A stretch of DNA of 64,000 bases from Aeropyrum sp. (GTDB lineage: Archaea; Thermoproteota; Thermoprotei_A; Sulfolobales; Acidilobaceae), in contig WAKF01000077.1 in NCBI GenBank assembly GCA_015523465.1, positions 1-64,000 of the forward strand, in the 5' to 3' direction. The notes below the pieces were generated by a model. That model was not told the origin of the DNA. It saw only the letters and a program-made list of their open reading frames with translations, and did no database searches. The position numbers and the translations under genes were made by a program. Positions 50,528 through 59,657 of this stretch are shown piece after piece; position 1 is the first letter of the stretch, and each line of letters starts with the position of its first letter.

Positions 50528-50983
50528 TCACTCGGACACGTCAGCCACTATAGACTCAACAGTCTCTAGCAGCTCGCCTGGCTTGAACTCGAGCAGCGTC
50601 ATCTCGTCGCCGCCCCCTCCATAAGCTACACTCATAGAAGCTACACGGCTATCAACGATCACCCTAACACCCTCGGGGAGAGCGACTGGAGGCACTCCTC
50701 CAGCCGGGTAGCCTGTGAGCCCCACCACCTCTCCCCTCCTAGCGAGCCTACACTCCCCCGCAATCCTGGCAACCTTGTCGAGGCTGAGCCTCCGGTCTCC
50801 AGGGATTATGGCAGCGTACACTCCACCCTCACACACTAGGACGAGAGTCTTAACGATAAGTGACGCATCCACGTCTAGCTGGCTCGCAGCTTCAGCTACA
50901 GTCCTAGTAGGCCCCGGCATAGTTATGAGCCTCCACCCCAACCCCTTCTCCCTAATCCACGCCTCAACCCTCTCCCTACCCAA
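50528..50983 (-). CDS. YbaK/ProX-type aminoacyl-tRNA editing domain protein
   Basis: The 151-residue free-standing editing domain reads MPGPTRTVAEAASQLDVDASLIVKTLVLVCEGGVYAAIIPGDRRLSLDKVA, with the invariant lysine in IVKTLVL and the later GLTGYPAGGVPPVALP that forms the active-site wall. Such proteins remove wrongly attached amino acids from tRNA (YbaK acts on Cys-tRNA(Pro), ProX on Ala-tRNA(Pro)). Which tRNA is served here is not known. It is a single gene between ALDH and a beta-repeat protein. Confidence 0.9.
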   Translation of the reverse strand: MGRERVEAWIREKGLGWRLITMPGPTRTVAEAASQLDVDASLIVKTLVLVCEGGVYAAIIPGDRRLSLDKVARIAGECRLARRGEVVGLTGYPAGGVPPVALPEGVRVIVDSRVASMSVAYGGGGDEMTLLEFKPGELLETVESIVADVSE

Positions 50984-51087
50984 CGCTTATGCACCAGTCC
51001 CACCCCATTGTAGCGTCATACAAAATATAATGCTAGATGCTAGCGTAGGTCCTACCATGCCCGCCTGAGCACACGTGTATTGCCGGG

Positions 51088-51864
51088 TTATAGTAGGCGT
51101 ATAGTGCTCGTGTCAGCCTTGACCCTCACCTTAACCCTAACCCTGGGCTCGCCCTCAGCCCTCCTCTCTACCAGCAGCCTAGTACGCCTCAGGTTCTCCT
51201 CCTCCACCTCATAAACCTTGTCGCCCTCAAACTCCGCCCTGAAGCTGGAGGCGTCGGCCTCCAGGTCCACCCAGTACTCGCCCTCCTCTACAGGCGTAAC
51301 ATAGACTTTAGCAGATGATACGTCAAGGCTTGCATATACTCCGCCACCCGGTAGCAGAGGGGCTTCCACCTTAATGCCGCTAGCGTCGGATTTAATGCTA
51401 AGGTACTCGAGGGGCCTAGCCCTCGCCTCCACCCTAACGTTACTTGCATCCGCAACTATCCCTACAGCCTTCATTGGAGCCTCAACCTCGATGTCGGCTG
51501 CCTCGGCAATGAGCCTAGCCAGCCTCTTACCCTCATACTCCTCCAACATTAGCTTGACCTCACCCGTCTCTACCTTAAACCCTGAAATCTTAACCCTCCC
51601 CGGAGGGCTCTCCCTAACCCTAACATTGCTAGCCCCAGCCTCGACTAGGAGTACTACAGGCTCCTCCACTTCTACCTGGGACTCCACCTTAACCCTACCC
51701 CTCTTCCAGAAGCCCGTAGTAGCCTTCACAGCCTCTGATATCCCCTCCCAGACAGCCGATGTGACCTCAGCCACCACATCGCCTATGACGCTAGTTATCT
51801 CGTCGTAACGCTCTCCCAGCCAGTAGATCCTAACGTCAAACCCCCTACGACGCCTACCCCTCAA
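51088..51864 (-). CDS. Beta-repeat protein (DUF4097-like)
   Basis: The protein is about 258 residues. TTG 51864 forms a TTGA overlap with the stop of the upstream gene and has GGAGGTGG 6-7 nt before it, so I use it rather than the longer track start. From residue 70 on it is a series of short beta strands with repeated A-S-x-[V/I]-x-V-like corners: ASNVRVRES, ADIEVEAP, ASNVRVEAR, ASGIKVEAP, SSAKVYVTP, ASSFRAEF and TSTIRLL. This is the pattern of DUF4097/adhesin beta-solenoids. It has no clear signal peptide, but an N-terminal amphipathic helix may touch the membrane. It is last in a four-gene minus-strand operon with an HTH regulator. Confidence 0.65.
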   Translation of the reverse strand: MRGRRRRGFDVRIYWLGERYDEITSVIGDVVAEVTSAVWEGISEAVKATTGFWKRGRVKVESQVEVEEPVVLLVEAGASNVRVRESPPGRVKISGFKVETGEVKLMLEEYEGKRLARLIAEAADIEVEAPMKAVGIVADASNVRVEARARPLEYLSIKSDASGIKVEAPLLPGGGVYASLDVSSAKVYVTPVEEGEYWVDLEADASSFRAEFEGDKVYEVEEENLRRTRLLVERRAEGEPRVRVKVRVKADTSTIRLL

Positions 51865-52112
51865 CCCCCACCACCTCCCTTGAATACACGCCTCCAAGAC
51901 CTTCTGGAGGCTAGGCGGCCCGCTCCTAGAGGGCTTGGAAGCCCTAGCTTAGAGAGGGCTCCGTCATACTCTCTGATAAGATCCTCCGCGAGGCCTTGGG
52001 GGAGACTCCTAACCTTGACCCGGAACCTAAGCCTGCTCGATATCCTCCACGACTTCAAGGCGAAGTATAGTCTTAAGTATAGTGCTATGAACCTCGCCGC
52101 CAAGGCTAACAC
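51861..52112 (-). CDS. Small membrane-associated protein
   Basis: The protein is 83 residues if it begins at GTG 52112, one base after the HTH gene stop. The track form starts at TTG 52169 (102 residues) and overlaps that gene by 56 nt. An ATG at 52160 is also possible. Hydrophobic residues fill the N-terminus (LALAARFIALYLRLYFAL), which would span or lie on the membrane. A basic tail with SWRRVFKGGGGG follows. I recognise no family. Its place between regulator and beta-repeat gene is like the small membrane gene of bacterial PadR-HAAS-DUF4097 loci. Confidence 0.5.
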   Translation of the reverse strand: MLALAARFIALYLRLYFALKSWRISSRLRFRVKVRSLPQGLAEDLIREYDGALSKLGLPSPLGAGRLASRRSWRRVFKGGGGG

Positions 52113-52113
52113 C

Positions 52114-52575
52114 CTACACCCCAGAGCCAGGGCCCCTAGAATCTCTGCCGCCCTCCTCATCGCCCGCAAGCCTTATCACCATCCTCCTACCCCTCCTCTC
52201 AACTTCAACAACGCCGAGCTCCTCAAGCCTTCTAACCCTCTCCCTTATAACACTCCTAGAAGCAGTCCCCCTCAACCTCCTAACCTCCCTTTCCAACCCC
52301 CTAAGCGTCATGGGCCCGTTAACAGCTAGAGCCTCTACTATAGCCCTCGCTATCCCATCGTCGGCAACCTCGCCCTCAACACTAGATAGGACCTTTGCTA
52401 TCCTCTTAGCGGCCGCAACAGCTTCCTGAGCTGGGATGGCAAATGCAGTTGCAACCTCCATAGCTAGCCTAGCCTCGTCACCCGCCATACCAACGATCCT
52501 CTCAAGCCGTTCAAGCTTCTCCAATACCCTCGAGAGCATTCTCTCTAGCCTCTCAAGTCTATCTTCAAGGCTCAC
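52114..52575 (-). CDS. Coiled-coil plus winged-helix DNA-binding protein
   Basis: The 153-residue protein opens with a coiled coil (DRLERLERMLSRVLEKLERLERIVGM), then a helical middle with PAQEAVAAAKRIAKVLSSVEG. A winged helix follows at about 85-140 (IARAIVEALAVNGPMTLRGLEREVRRL, recognition SRSVIRERVRRLEELGVVEVERRGRRMVIRL). It is likely a transcription regulator that dimerises through the coiled coil. It is the second gene of the operon and the small membrane gene follows directly. Confidence 0.75.
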   Translation of the reverse strand: MSLEDRLERLERMLSRVLEKLERLERIVGMAGDEARLAMEVATAFAIPAQEAVAAAKRIAKVLSSVEGEVADDGIARAIVEALAVNGPMTLRGLEREVRRLRGTASRSVIRERVRRLEELGVVEVERRGRRMVIRLAGDEEGGRDSRGPGSGV

Positions 52576-52602
52576 ATTATAGGCGCCCCCTAGGGCTTAA
52601 TC

Positions 52603-53007
52603 CTACTTCTCCTCCTTCTTCCCAGCCTCCTTGAATATGGTGGTGATCAGGTTTGCTGGGTTGAACGATTGAACCCTAGCCTTAAAGTACTCCCTTGTCA
52701 TCTCAGAAGCCATCTCCTCCGGCATTCCACTCTCCTTCAGCTTCCTGTAGAAGGCGGCTACCTCCTCGCCCAGCTTCGAACCATCCATAGCCGAGAGCAT
52801 GGTCTTCATGATCCTGTCTATAGGCTCAGTCAGATCCTTAAGGAACTTCGACACCACATCCAAGACCTCCTTCAACTCCTCAACCTCGCTCCTAGACCTC
52901 CTATCCTTTTCCTCGCCAACCTCGACCTCAACCTCTCTAGCCTCCCCCGAGGAGCGGGTAAACCTTTCCACGAGCCTCCTAGCCTCCTCCCTCCTCTCTC
53001 CACTCAA
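52603..53007 (-). CDS. Small charged helical protein of unknown function
   Basis: The 134-residue protein has a charged, probably unfolded N-terminus rich in Arg/Glu. A helical core of about 80 residues follows (ELKEVLDVVSKFLKDLTEPIDRIMKTML, EEVAAFYRKLKESGMPEEMASEMTREYFKARV), ending in a lysine/glutamate tail. It contains no cysteine or known motif. A 27-bp gap separates it from the HTH gene, and it heads the operon. Opposite lies alaS. I do not recognise the family. The GMPEEMASEMTREYF segment is a common helix-turn pattern in archaeal small helical proteins. Confidence 0.6.
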   Translation of the reverse strand: MSGERREEARRLVERFTRSSGEAREVEVEVGEEKDRRSRSEVEELKEVLDVVSKFLKDLTEPIDRIMKTMLSAMDGSKLGEEVAAFYRKLKESGMPEEMASEMTREYFKARVQSFNPANLITTIFKEAGKKEEK

Positions 53008-53153
53008 CGCATATCAGCCTCCACTACACTAGCTATTAGTGGTTCAAAGTATTCACGCTTAACACTTGAGGGTGGGCCACTGCAGGTCGCATGGGCGTGG
53101 CGGAAAGCTTCTCTTTAAGCACCCCTCAGAGCATTATAGTGGGGGTGTGTGGG

Positions 53154-55904
53154 TTGGTCCAAGTAGACCCTTCAGAGTATAGGCTGGAGTTCTTCAGGGA
53201 GATGGGGTTTGAGAGGAGGGTTGGTAAGAAGTGTAGGGAGGCCTATTGGACGCTAAACCCCGAGTTCACTGAGCCCCAGGACGCTCCGTGCGTCGAATAC
53301 TGGTTTAAGGACATACCATCAACAAGCCCTATGACCGTTGGGGAGGCTAGGGAGGCGTTTCTCAGGTTCTTCGAGGAGAGGGGTCACGCTAGGGTTGAGC
53401 CCCGGCCTGTAGTGGCTAGGTGGAGGGAGGACCTCTACCTGACGATAGCCAGTATAGTAGTGTTCCAGCCACACGTGACTAGCGGCCTAGTACCTCCACC
53501 CGCGAACCCCCTGGTGATCAGCCAGCCTAGCATAAGGCTCGAGGACATTGATAACGTGGGTCTCACCATAGGAAGGCACCTAACCAGCTTCGAGATGGCG
53601 GCCCACCACGCATTCAACTACCCCGACAAGCAAGTCTACTGGAAGGAGGAGACTGTGAGGTACGCATTCGAATTCTTCACAAAGACCTTGGGGATACCTG
53701 AGGATATGATCGTGTTCAAGGAGTCCTGGTGGGAGGGCGGGGGTAACGCGGGCCCGAGCTTCGAGGTAGCTGTGGGCGGCTTAGAGCTAGCTACCCTAGT
53801 CTTCATGAAGTTCCGAGTAGTGAATGGAGGGTACGAGGAGATACCCCTAAAGATAGTGGATACGGGCTATGGGGTTGAGAGGCTAGCGTGGTTCACCCAG
53901 AAGACCCCCACAGCCTTCCACGCTGTCTACGGGGACCTCGTAGACAGGTTTAGGAGGAAGCTAGGTGTCCCCGAGCCTGACGAGGCCCTGCTATGGGCTG
54001 CCCATAAGGCTGCGGGCTCCCTAGACCCCGAGGACCCTGAGAGCGTTAGGTCCTACTACGCTAGGGTAGCCAGCGCGGCTGGCATGGCATTCGAGGAGGT
54101 TAAGTCTGCGCTTGAGAGGGAGGCCCGGCTCTACAGCATACTAGACCATACTAGGACCCTAGCCCTCATGCTCGCTGACGGCATAGTGCCCAGCAACTCC
54201 GGGGAGGGCTACCTGGCTAGGCTCGTAGCTAGGAGGACTATGAGGCAGATGGCTGCTCTCGGGGCTGAGGATGCAAGCCTCGTCGACCTCGTCGAGATGC
54301 AGGTTGAGGCTTGGAAGAGGGACTTCCCCAGGCTAGCGGCCAATAGGGACTACGTGCTAGACGCTACCCAGCTTGAGGAGGAGAGGTTCCGCGAAGCACT
54401 TAGGAGGGGGCTTCAGGTGGTAGCTAGGGAGCTTAGGAGGAAGGGAAGCCTAGGCCTCCAGGACCTGGTTAGATTCTACGACACCTATGGAGTGCCCCCG
54501 GAGATGGTTGCCGAGGCAGCTTCACAATTCAACGTCAAAGTCGAAGTGCCCCACAACTTCTACTCTATAGTAGCCTCCATGCACAGAGGGCCCGAGAGGA
54601 TTAGGGGCTATGGGTTCGAGAAGGTAGAGCTCCCAAGGGAGGTGGTGGAGTGGGCTTCAAGGTTCTCTGAGACCCGGAGGGTATTCCACGAGGACCCCTA
54701 CGCCAAAAGCCTCAAAGCTAGGCTCCTAGGCTCTATGGGAAGGTACCTGGTCTTCGACGCCACCATATTCTACCCTACAGGGGGAGGCCAAATACACGAT
54801 ACAGGCTACATAGTGGTGGGGGGTCGTAGGTATAGGATCGTTGATGTGCAAAAGGTTGGCGAGGTTATAGTGCACGTGGCTGACAGGGATGTAGCGGCTG
54901 AGCCTGGGGAGGAGGTTTACATGGAGCTAGACTGGGAGAGGAGGTACGCTATAATGAGGCATCACACAGCCACCCACGTACTAATAGCGGCTGCCAGGAA
55001 GGTCCTGGGGAGCCACGTGTGGCAGGCTGGTGCTGAAAAGACTGAGGAGAAAGGTAGGCTAGACATAACCCACCACAGGCCCCTTACGAAGGAGCAGGTT
55101 CGGAGGATTGAGGGGGAGGTTAACAGGGTTATCAGGGAGAGGAGGAGGGTTTGGGAGGAGATGGTTGAGAAGAACGTTGCCGAGGAGAAATACGGGTTCA
55201 CGATATACCAGGGCGGCGTGCCGATGGAGAGGAGGCTGAGGCTAGTATTCGTTGAGGGCTGGGACGTGGAGGCGTGCTTCGGGACTCATGTCAGGAACAC
55301 CGGTGAGATCGGCGGGTTTAAGATAATAAGCGCCCAGAGGATCCAGGATGGAGTTGTTAGGCTAGAGTACGTTGCGGGAGATAGGGTGGCTGAATACGCT
55401 GCAACCCTCGAGGAAAGGCTAGCCAGGGTGGGCGAAGCCTTAGGAGCACCCAGGGGCATGGAAGTTGAGAGGGCTGAGAGCATGAAGGAGATGGTAAAGA
55501 CAATGCAGGAAGCGTTAAAGAGCTATAGGGAGGCCTGGGTAAAAGCCCTGGCAGAGAAGGCGTTGAAAACCGAGCCGATGGCTGGCGCTAGGCTGCTAGT
55601 GGAAGAGTCTCCGGAAAAGGATAGGAGAGCCGTGCAAGACGTCCTAAGGACTCTCACAGAGAGGGTGGAGGACCTGGTTGCAGCTATCATTGTGAGAGCA
55701 GGCGACAGCACTATAGTTGAGATGGCTGCGGGAAGAAAAGCTGCAGGCAGAATTAATGTGCCGGAGCTTGCTAGGAGGCTTGCTGAGGCTCTGGGCGGTA
55801 GGGGCGGCGGGCGTGGCAGCTATGCCTCAGTTAGACTACCCGGTAGTCCTCCTAGGGAGAGGGTGGCTGAGGTCCTACAGGCAGCCCTCCAGGCTGGAAG
55901 CTGA
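53154..55904 (+). CDS. alaS: Alanyl-tRNA synthetase
   Basis: The archaeal-type AlaRS has 916 residues if it starts at TTG 53154 (VQVDPSEYRLEFFREMGF is the usual opening); the track start is 21 codons earlier. It has a zinc-like start GKKCREAYW and DAPCVEYWF, and the aminoacylation core RPVVARWREDLYLTIASIVVFQPHVTSG with GIDTGYGVERL-type KIVDTGYGVERLAWF. The editing domain keeps HHTATHVLIAAARKVLG and VEACFGTHVRNTGEIGGF, which hold the zinc-binding HxxxH and C-x3-H residues. A C-terminal oligomer/C-Ala part ends GRGGGRGSYASVR. It charges tRNA(Ala) and hydrolyses Ser/Gly errors. Confidence 0.96.
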   Translation: MVQVDPSEYRLEFFREMGFERRVGKKCREAYWTLNPEFTEPQDAPCVEYWFKDIPSTSPMTVGEAREAFLRFFEERGHARVEPRPVVARWREDLYLTIASIVVFQPHVTSGLVPPPANPLVISQPSIRLEDIDNVGLTIGRHLTSFEMAAHHAFNYPDKQVYWKEETVRYAFEFFTKTLGIPEDMIVFKESWWEGGGNAGPSFEVAVGGLELATLVFMKFRVVNGGYEEIPLKIVDTGYGVERLAWFTQKTPTAFHAVYGDLVDRFRRKLGVPEPDEALLWAAHKAAGSLDPEDPESVRSYYARVASAAGMAFEEVKSALEREARLYSILDHTRTLALMLADGIVPSNSGEGYLARLVARRTMRQMAALGAEDASLVDLVEMQVEAWKRDFPRLAANRDYVLDATQLEEERFREALRRGLQVVARELRRKGSLGLQDLVRFYDTYGVPPEMVAEAASQFNVKVEVPHNFYSIVASMHRGPERIRGYGFEKVELPREVVEWASRFSETRRVFHEDPYAKSLKARLLGSMGRYLVFDATIFYPTGGGQIHDTGYIVVGGRRYRIVDVQKVGEVIVHVADRDVAAEPGEEVYMELDWERRYAIMRHHTATHVLIAAARKVLGSHVWQAGAEKTEEKGRLDITHHRPLTKEQVRRIEGEVNRVIRERRRVWEEMVEKNVAEEKYGFTIYQGGVPMERRLRLVFVEGWDVEACFGTHVRNTGEIGGFKIISAQRIQDGVVRLEYVAGDRVAEYAATLEERLARVGEALGAPRGMEVERAESMKEMVKTMQEALKSYREAWVKALAEKALKTEPMAGARLLVEESPEKDRRAVQDVLRTLTERVEDLVAAIIVRAGDSTIVEMAAGRKAAGRINVPELARRLAEALGGRGGGRGSYASVRLPGSPPRERVAEVLQAALQAGS

Positions 55905-56015
55905 AGGGAGGCAATTGCAGTTGATATAAGTTTAAGCCCATAACCAACCCTAGTTTCAAGCACCTGTGCTGGTGAATAGTGCTAACCCCTCATTTACGCT
56001 TTTGGGTGGAACGTC

Positions 56016-57215
56016 GTGGTCTTCCCCTTCTCCAGCATCACAGACTTTAGCATAAAGCTCGATGAGGAGCACGAACTCTTCAGGAAGGCTGTAAGAGAGT
56101 TCGTTGAGAGCAAGGTGATGCCCCGGTGGCAGGAAATAGAGCGGGAGAATAGGATACCCGAGGATATAATAGAGGCAATGAAGGAGCAGGGCTTCTTCGG
56201 CGTGGGGATACCAGAAGAGTATGGCGGGCAAGGCGGGGGGCAACTCACCACAGCCATACTGGTAGAGGAGGTCTCGAGGGCTGTGCCAGCCCTCGGGGTA
56301 ACCCTAGGCGTCAACCACCTCTTCGTAGTCCCCATACTCCTCTTCGGCAGTGAGGAGCAGAAGAAGAGGTACGTCACGCCTATAGCCCAGGGAGAGGCTA
56401 GGGGGGCCCACGCCAACACCGAGCCCACTGGGGGTAGCGATGTTGCTGGCATCCAGACTAGGGCTCGGAGGGTTAACGACCACTATGTGATCACCGGGAG
56501 GAAGGTATTCATAAGCGGGGCTGGGGATGCAGACTACCTCGTCGTATCCGCTAGGACCTCTCCTCCCAGGGAGGATAAGAGGTGGTGGGGTATCAGCGTC
56601 TTCATAGTAGAGAAGGGCTACCCAGGGCTCAAGATCGGGCAGCAGTTCAAGGTTATGGGGATGAGGGGGGAGCAGCCATACGAGGTTATACTAGACGAGG
56701 TTAAAGTGCCGGCTGAGAACCTAGTGGGGCCTGAGAACGAGGGATTCAAGGTTATAGTGACGACTTACGACCACACGAGGATAGGGATAGCAGCGCAGGC
56801 GGTAGGGATAGCGCAGGCGGCCTTCGAGAAGGCGCTAAACTATGCACTGCAGAGAGAGACCTTCGGGCAACTGCTTATACAGCACCAGATGATAATACAG
56901 AAGCTCGCGGACATGTACATGAGGCTCGAGGCGGCCCGGCTGCTGACGTACTGGGCCGCAAGCCTAGCTGATCAGGGTAAGAAGGAGTTCATAGTGGCTG
57001 CCAGCCTCGCTAAGGCTTTCGCAACAGAGGCTGCAGAGTGGATTGCAAGGCAAGCTATACAGATCCACGGAGGCTATGGGGTCGACGTGGAGACGGGGGT
57101 TGAAAGGTACCTGAGGGATGCCATCATAACCACGATCTACGAGGGGACCAATGAGATACAGAGGTTGACGATAGTAAGGCAGCTAGTTAGGCAAGCATTC
57201 GGCCTGAAGATATAA
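56016..57215 (+). CDS. Acyl-CoA dehydrogenase
   Basis: The 399-residue flavoenzyme opens LDEEHELFRKAVREFVESKVMP, as the family does. FAD-binding blocks are ANTEPTGGSDVAGIQTRA and VITGRKVFISGAGDADYLVVSART, with RETFGQLLIQHQMIIQKLADM, GGYGVDVETGVERYLRDA and the catalytic-base glutamate in TIYEGTNEIQRL. It forms the alpha-beta double bond of acyl-CoA and passes electrons to EtfAB. GTG 56016 gives a usual-length enzyme. It stands after alaS with about 110 bp of spacer, in which I see no other gene. Confidence 0.95.
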   Translation: MVFPFSSITDFSIKLDEEHELFRKAVREFVESKVMPRWQEIERENRIPEDIIEAMKEQGFFGVGIPEEYGGQGGGQLTTAILVEEVSRAVPALGVTLGVNHLFVVPILLFGSEEQKKRYVTPIAQGEARGAHANTEPTGGSDVAGIQTRARRVNDHYVITGRKVFISGAGDADYLVVSARTSPPREDKRWWGISVFIVEKGYPGLKIGQQFKVMGMRGEQPYEVILDEVKVPAENLVGPENEGFKVIVTTYDHTRIGIAAQAVGIAQAAFEKALNYALQRETFGQLLIQHQMIIQKLADMYMRLEAARLLTYWAASLADQGKKEFIVAASLAKAFATEAAEWIARQAIQIHGGYGVDVETGVERYLRDAIITTIYEGTNEIQRLTIVRQLVRQAFGLKI

Positions 57216-57239
57216 GGGTTTTAAATGCTGCTTACCCCT

Positions 57240-57950
57240 TCAACCCCCCGCTATAAGCTTGCCCAGGCCTAGAGGGTCCGATAGGACCTCGGCGTCCTCG
57301 CTGGGCCTCCATGAAGGCATGTTGGTGAGAGCGTAGGCCTCGCTGGGCGATAGGAGTAGAGGCTCCAGCCCCGGGGGTAGCTTTGGAGACTCCCTCTCAA
57401 TCCTCTCCAGGGGCTCCAGGTCCTCGTACTCGGCGTCAATGACTATGAGTGTAGAGGAGAGCCTTACTATAGTGGCCTCCCCGCCCCTCTCCCCCACATA
57501 TTTCCTCAACCTAGCAGCAGCAGCCCCAGCCATGTTATAGGCTTTGGGGGCGCCCTTCTCAATACAAGCCCCAGCCCCCTCTACTAGGGCTAGCGACGCC
57601 TCCAAGGCTCTCATAGCCTCGGCCTTGCTAGGCCCCCCGCTACCATAGTATAGGATGAGGTAGAGGTTAAGGTCGGAGACTAGCCTGTTAAGGTAGTCTA
57701 ACGTGTAGGCATGACCTTCCACGCCCTCAAGGCACCCTGGAGCGCTTATAGCCATCAAGCTCAGCGGCCACGACCCTGGAGCACTAATGCCGCCAGCTTC
57801 TAGGAGAGCCTCTAAAGCCTCCCTCGCGGCCTTCCACGACTTTATGATAGCCCACCGGAAGTTATCAAAGTACACGTCACTCCAAGCAGACTTCAAAGTG
57901 TCCCTCGCAACATTCATCCTAGCAGAGGCAAAGCCTCTACCAGACAACAC
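57240..57950 (-). CDS. Hypothetical helical protein, possible HEPN-like N-terminus
   Basis: I do not recognise this 236-residue protein. The first 50 residues (RDTLKSAWSDVYFDNFRWAIIKSWKAAREALEALL) have the helix and spacing of HEPN-like domains, but no R-x4-6-H motif is clear. The middle (residues 75-150) is helical with Gly/Ala, and a SSTLIVIDAEYEDLEPLERI strand-loop follows. It ends in Pro/Leu-rich loops. It is convergent with the acyl-CoA dehydrogenase and divergent from the metallo-beta-lactamase gene with 24 bp between starts. Codon use is normal. Confidence 0.5.
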   Translation of the reverse strand: MLSGRGFASARMNVARDTLKSAWSDVYFDNFRWAIIKSWKAAREALEALLEAGGISAPGSWPLSLMAISAPGCLEGVEGHAYTLDYLNRLVSDLNLYLILYYGSGGPSKAEAMRALEASLALVEGAGACIEKGAPKAYNMAGAAAARLRKYVGERGGEATIVRLSSTLIVIDAEYEDLEPLERIERESPKLPPGLEPLLLSPSEAYALTNMPSWRPSEDAEVLSDPLGLGKLIAGG

Positions 57951-57974
57951 CCCTCCACCCCCTCATAGTGGGTT

Positions 57975-58967
57975 ATGGACGGGCTACTACGTATAGTGTT
58001 TCAGGGTTCCACGCAACCCTCTCCCGAGAGGTGGCCTTATATGGGGAGGCTAGAGGTTAAGGTCCTAGACGGGACGCCACCACCGTTCACAAGAATGATA
58101 TCCCCCTACCTCCTAATCTGCGGCGACGAGGCCATCATGATCGACTCTGGCTCTAGGACCTCGGCCGAAGCGTTGGTGGAGCAAGTTAAGGGCGAAGGTG
58201 TCAGGCTGAAGGCTATAGTGCTCACTCATATACACCTAGATCATGGGGGAGGTGCTGGAAGCCTATACAGGCTCCTTGGCAGCGTGGAGAAGGTCCTAGT
58301 CCACCCCCGGGGGCTACGCCACCTAGTAGACCCTTCCAGGCTGTGGGAGGCCTCTAGGTCCTATCTAGGCCCCTACGCCGACTACTTCGGAAAGCCGGAA
58401 TCCCTGCCTGAAGGTGTCGTTGAAGCTCCAGATGATGGAGCTTCAATTGCCTTCTGCGGCGACAGGCTACGGATAATCTATACCCCCGGCCATGCGAGCC
58501 ATCACATGAGCATGCTGCTCGAAGGCGAGGGCATACTATTCACCGGCGACTCGGCGGGCGTCTCAGTAGTGGACGACTCTGTGAGGGTTGAAGTCCCCAC
58601 TAACCCTCCGCCCTTCAAGCCCCTCCTATACTATGAGAGCCTCCTCAAGATGATCAGGCTGGGGCGGGGTGTAGTGGAGAAGGTAGCCTTGGGCCACTAC
58701 GGCTTCAGAGACGATGGGCTAGGGTACCTTGAAAGGCACGCCAGGGACATTATAAGGTGGTTCAAGATGGCATACGAAGCAGTATCTCGGGGCGCCTCAG
58801 ACCCTGGGGCGCTAGCTGAGGTCCTGGCAAGGGAGTTGGAAGAGGCTTCACGAGGGTACAAGTCTAGCAACCCGATAGTTAGAGAGTTCTTCTACATGGG
58901 GGCGGTGAACGGCCTGCTAGACGCAGCCCTTAGAAAGGAGCCCCTACCTCAGGTGGCGTACACTTGA
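57975..58967 (+). CDS. Metallo-beta-lactamase-fold hydrolase
   Basis: The 330-residue protein has the metal motif VLTHIHLDHGGGAG (HxHxDH), a third ligand histidine in YTPGHASHHMSMLLEG, the bridging aspartate in ILFTGDSAG and a late histidine in LGHYGFRDD. It is thus a two-metal hydrolase of the glyoxalase II group. The substrate is unknown. Residues 235-330 add a helical C-terminal domain like that seen in LACTB2/lactonase relatives. It overlaps the Dph6-like gene start by 4 nt, so they are one operon. It begins at ATG 57975. Confidence 0.88.
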   Translation: MDGLLRIVFQGSTQPSPERWPYMGRLEVKVLDGTPPPFTRMISPYLLICGDEAIMIDSGSRTSAEALVEQVKGEGVRLKAIVLTHIHLDHGGGAGSLYRLLGSVEKVLVHPRGLRHLVDPSRLWEASRSYLGPYADYFGKPESLPEGVVEAPDDGASIAFCGDRLRIIYTPGHASHHMSMLLEGEGILFTGDSAGVSVVDDSVRVEVPTNPPPFKPLLYYESLLKMIRLGRGVVEKVALGHYGFRDDGLGYLERHARDIIRWFKMAYEAVSRGASDPGALAEVLARELEEASRGYKSSNPIVREFFYMGAVNGLLDAALRKEPLPQVAYT

Positions 58968-59584
58968 GGGTTGCACTGCTGTCAGGCGGCAAGGACTCGC
59001 TCTACGCTGCAATGCACTATTGGCCTCCCGACGTGGGCCTAGTCCTCCTCTACAAGTTCCCAGAGCCTAATCCTCACCTGGAGAACCTTGGTAAGACTGT
59101 GGAGACCATAACCCTCACAGGCGCCCCAGTAGTCGTAGCCAGGCTACCCAAAGGGAGGGAGTTCGAGGCTACCGTCACGGTACTCGAGAAGCTGGGAGCT
59201 AAGGAGATTGTGGCTGGGGATGTCTACATAGAGGACCACCTAAGGTATATGGAGAAGCTTGCCGGGACCGTCGGAGCTAGGCTCAGAGAGCCCCTCTGGG
59301 GTCTAGACCCCGGAGAACTTCTCTACAAGATAGTCGAGGCGGGCATTAAGGCTCTAATCATAGGGGCTCGGGGCGGGGCTAGGAGACTCATTGGCATGGA
59401 GCTTAGCTTAGCTACTGTGGACTCACTTGTAAGTGAGGCTAGGAGGGGCGGCTGGGACCCGCTGGGGGAGAGGGAGGAATATCATACTATAGTCTTAGAG
59501 TCCCCGGTCCACGCGGAGAGGCTGAGGTTCGAGGTCCTTGGAAGGGTTAATATAGGGAGTGTAGGGTACTTGAAGCTGGGTTAG
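58964..59584 (+). CDS. Diphthine-ammonia ligase-like ATP pyrophosphatase (Dph6 family)
   Basis: The 206-residue protein has the PP-loop motif VALLSGGKDSLYAAMHY, IVAGDVYIEDHLRYMEKLA, EPLWGLDPGELLYK and a C-terminal GEREEYHTIVLESPV, all found in Dph6 (MJ0570/ATPBD4 family). Dph6 amidates diphthine on elongation factor 2, the final step of diphthamide synthesis. Dph2 and Dph5 are not in the window. TTG 58964 overlaps the upstream stop. The family assignment is strong, the exact reaction less so. Confidence 0.88.
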   Translation: MRVALLSGGKDSLYAAMHYWPPDVGLVLLYKFPEPNPHLENLGKTVETITLTGAPVVVARLPKGREFEATVTVLEKLGAKEIVAGDVYIEDHLRYMEKLAGTVGARLREPLWGLDPGELLYKIVEAGIKALIIGARGGARRLIGMELSLATVDSLVSEARRGGWDPLGEREEYHTIVLESPVHAERLRFEVLGRVNIGSVGYLKLG

Positions 59585-59657
59585 GGTCTTAAAGCTTAAA
59601 ACTCCGCAGTCATACTAATCCGTCTTGAACGGTCCTGAAGGCGTAGGTGGCGCCGTC

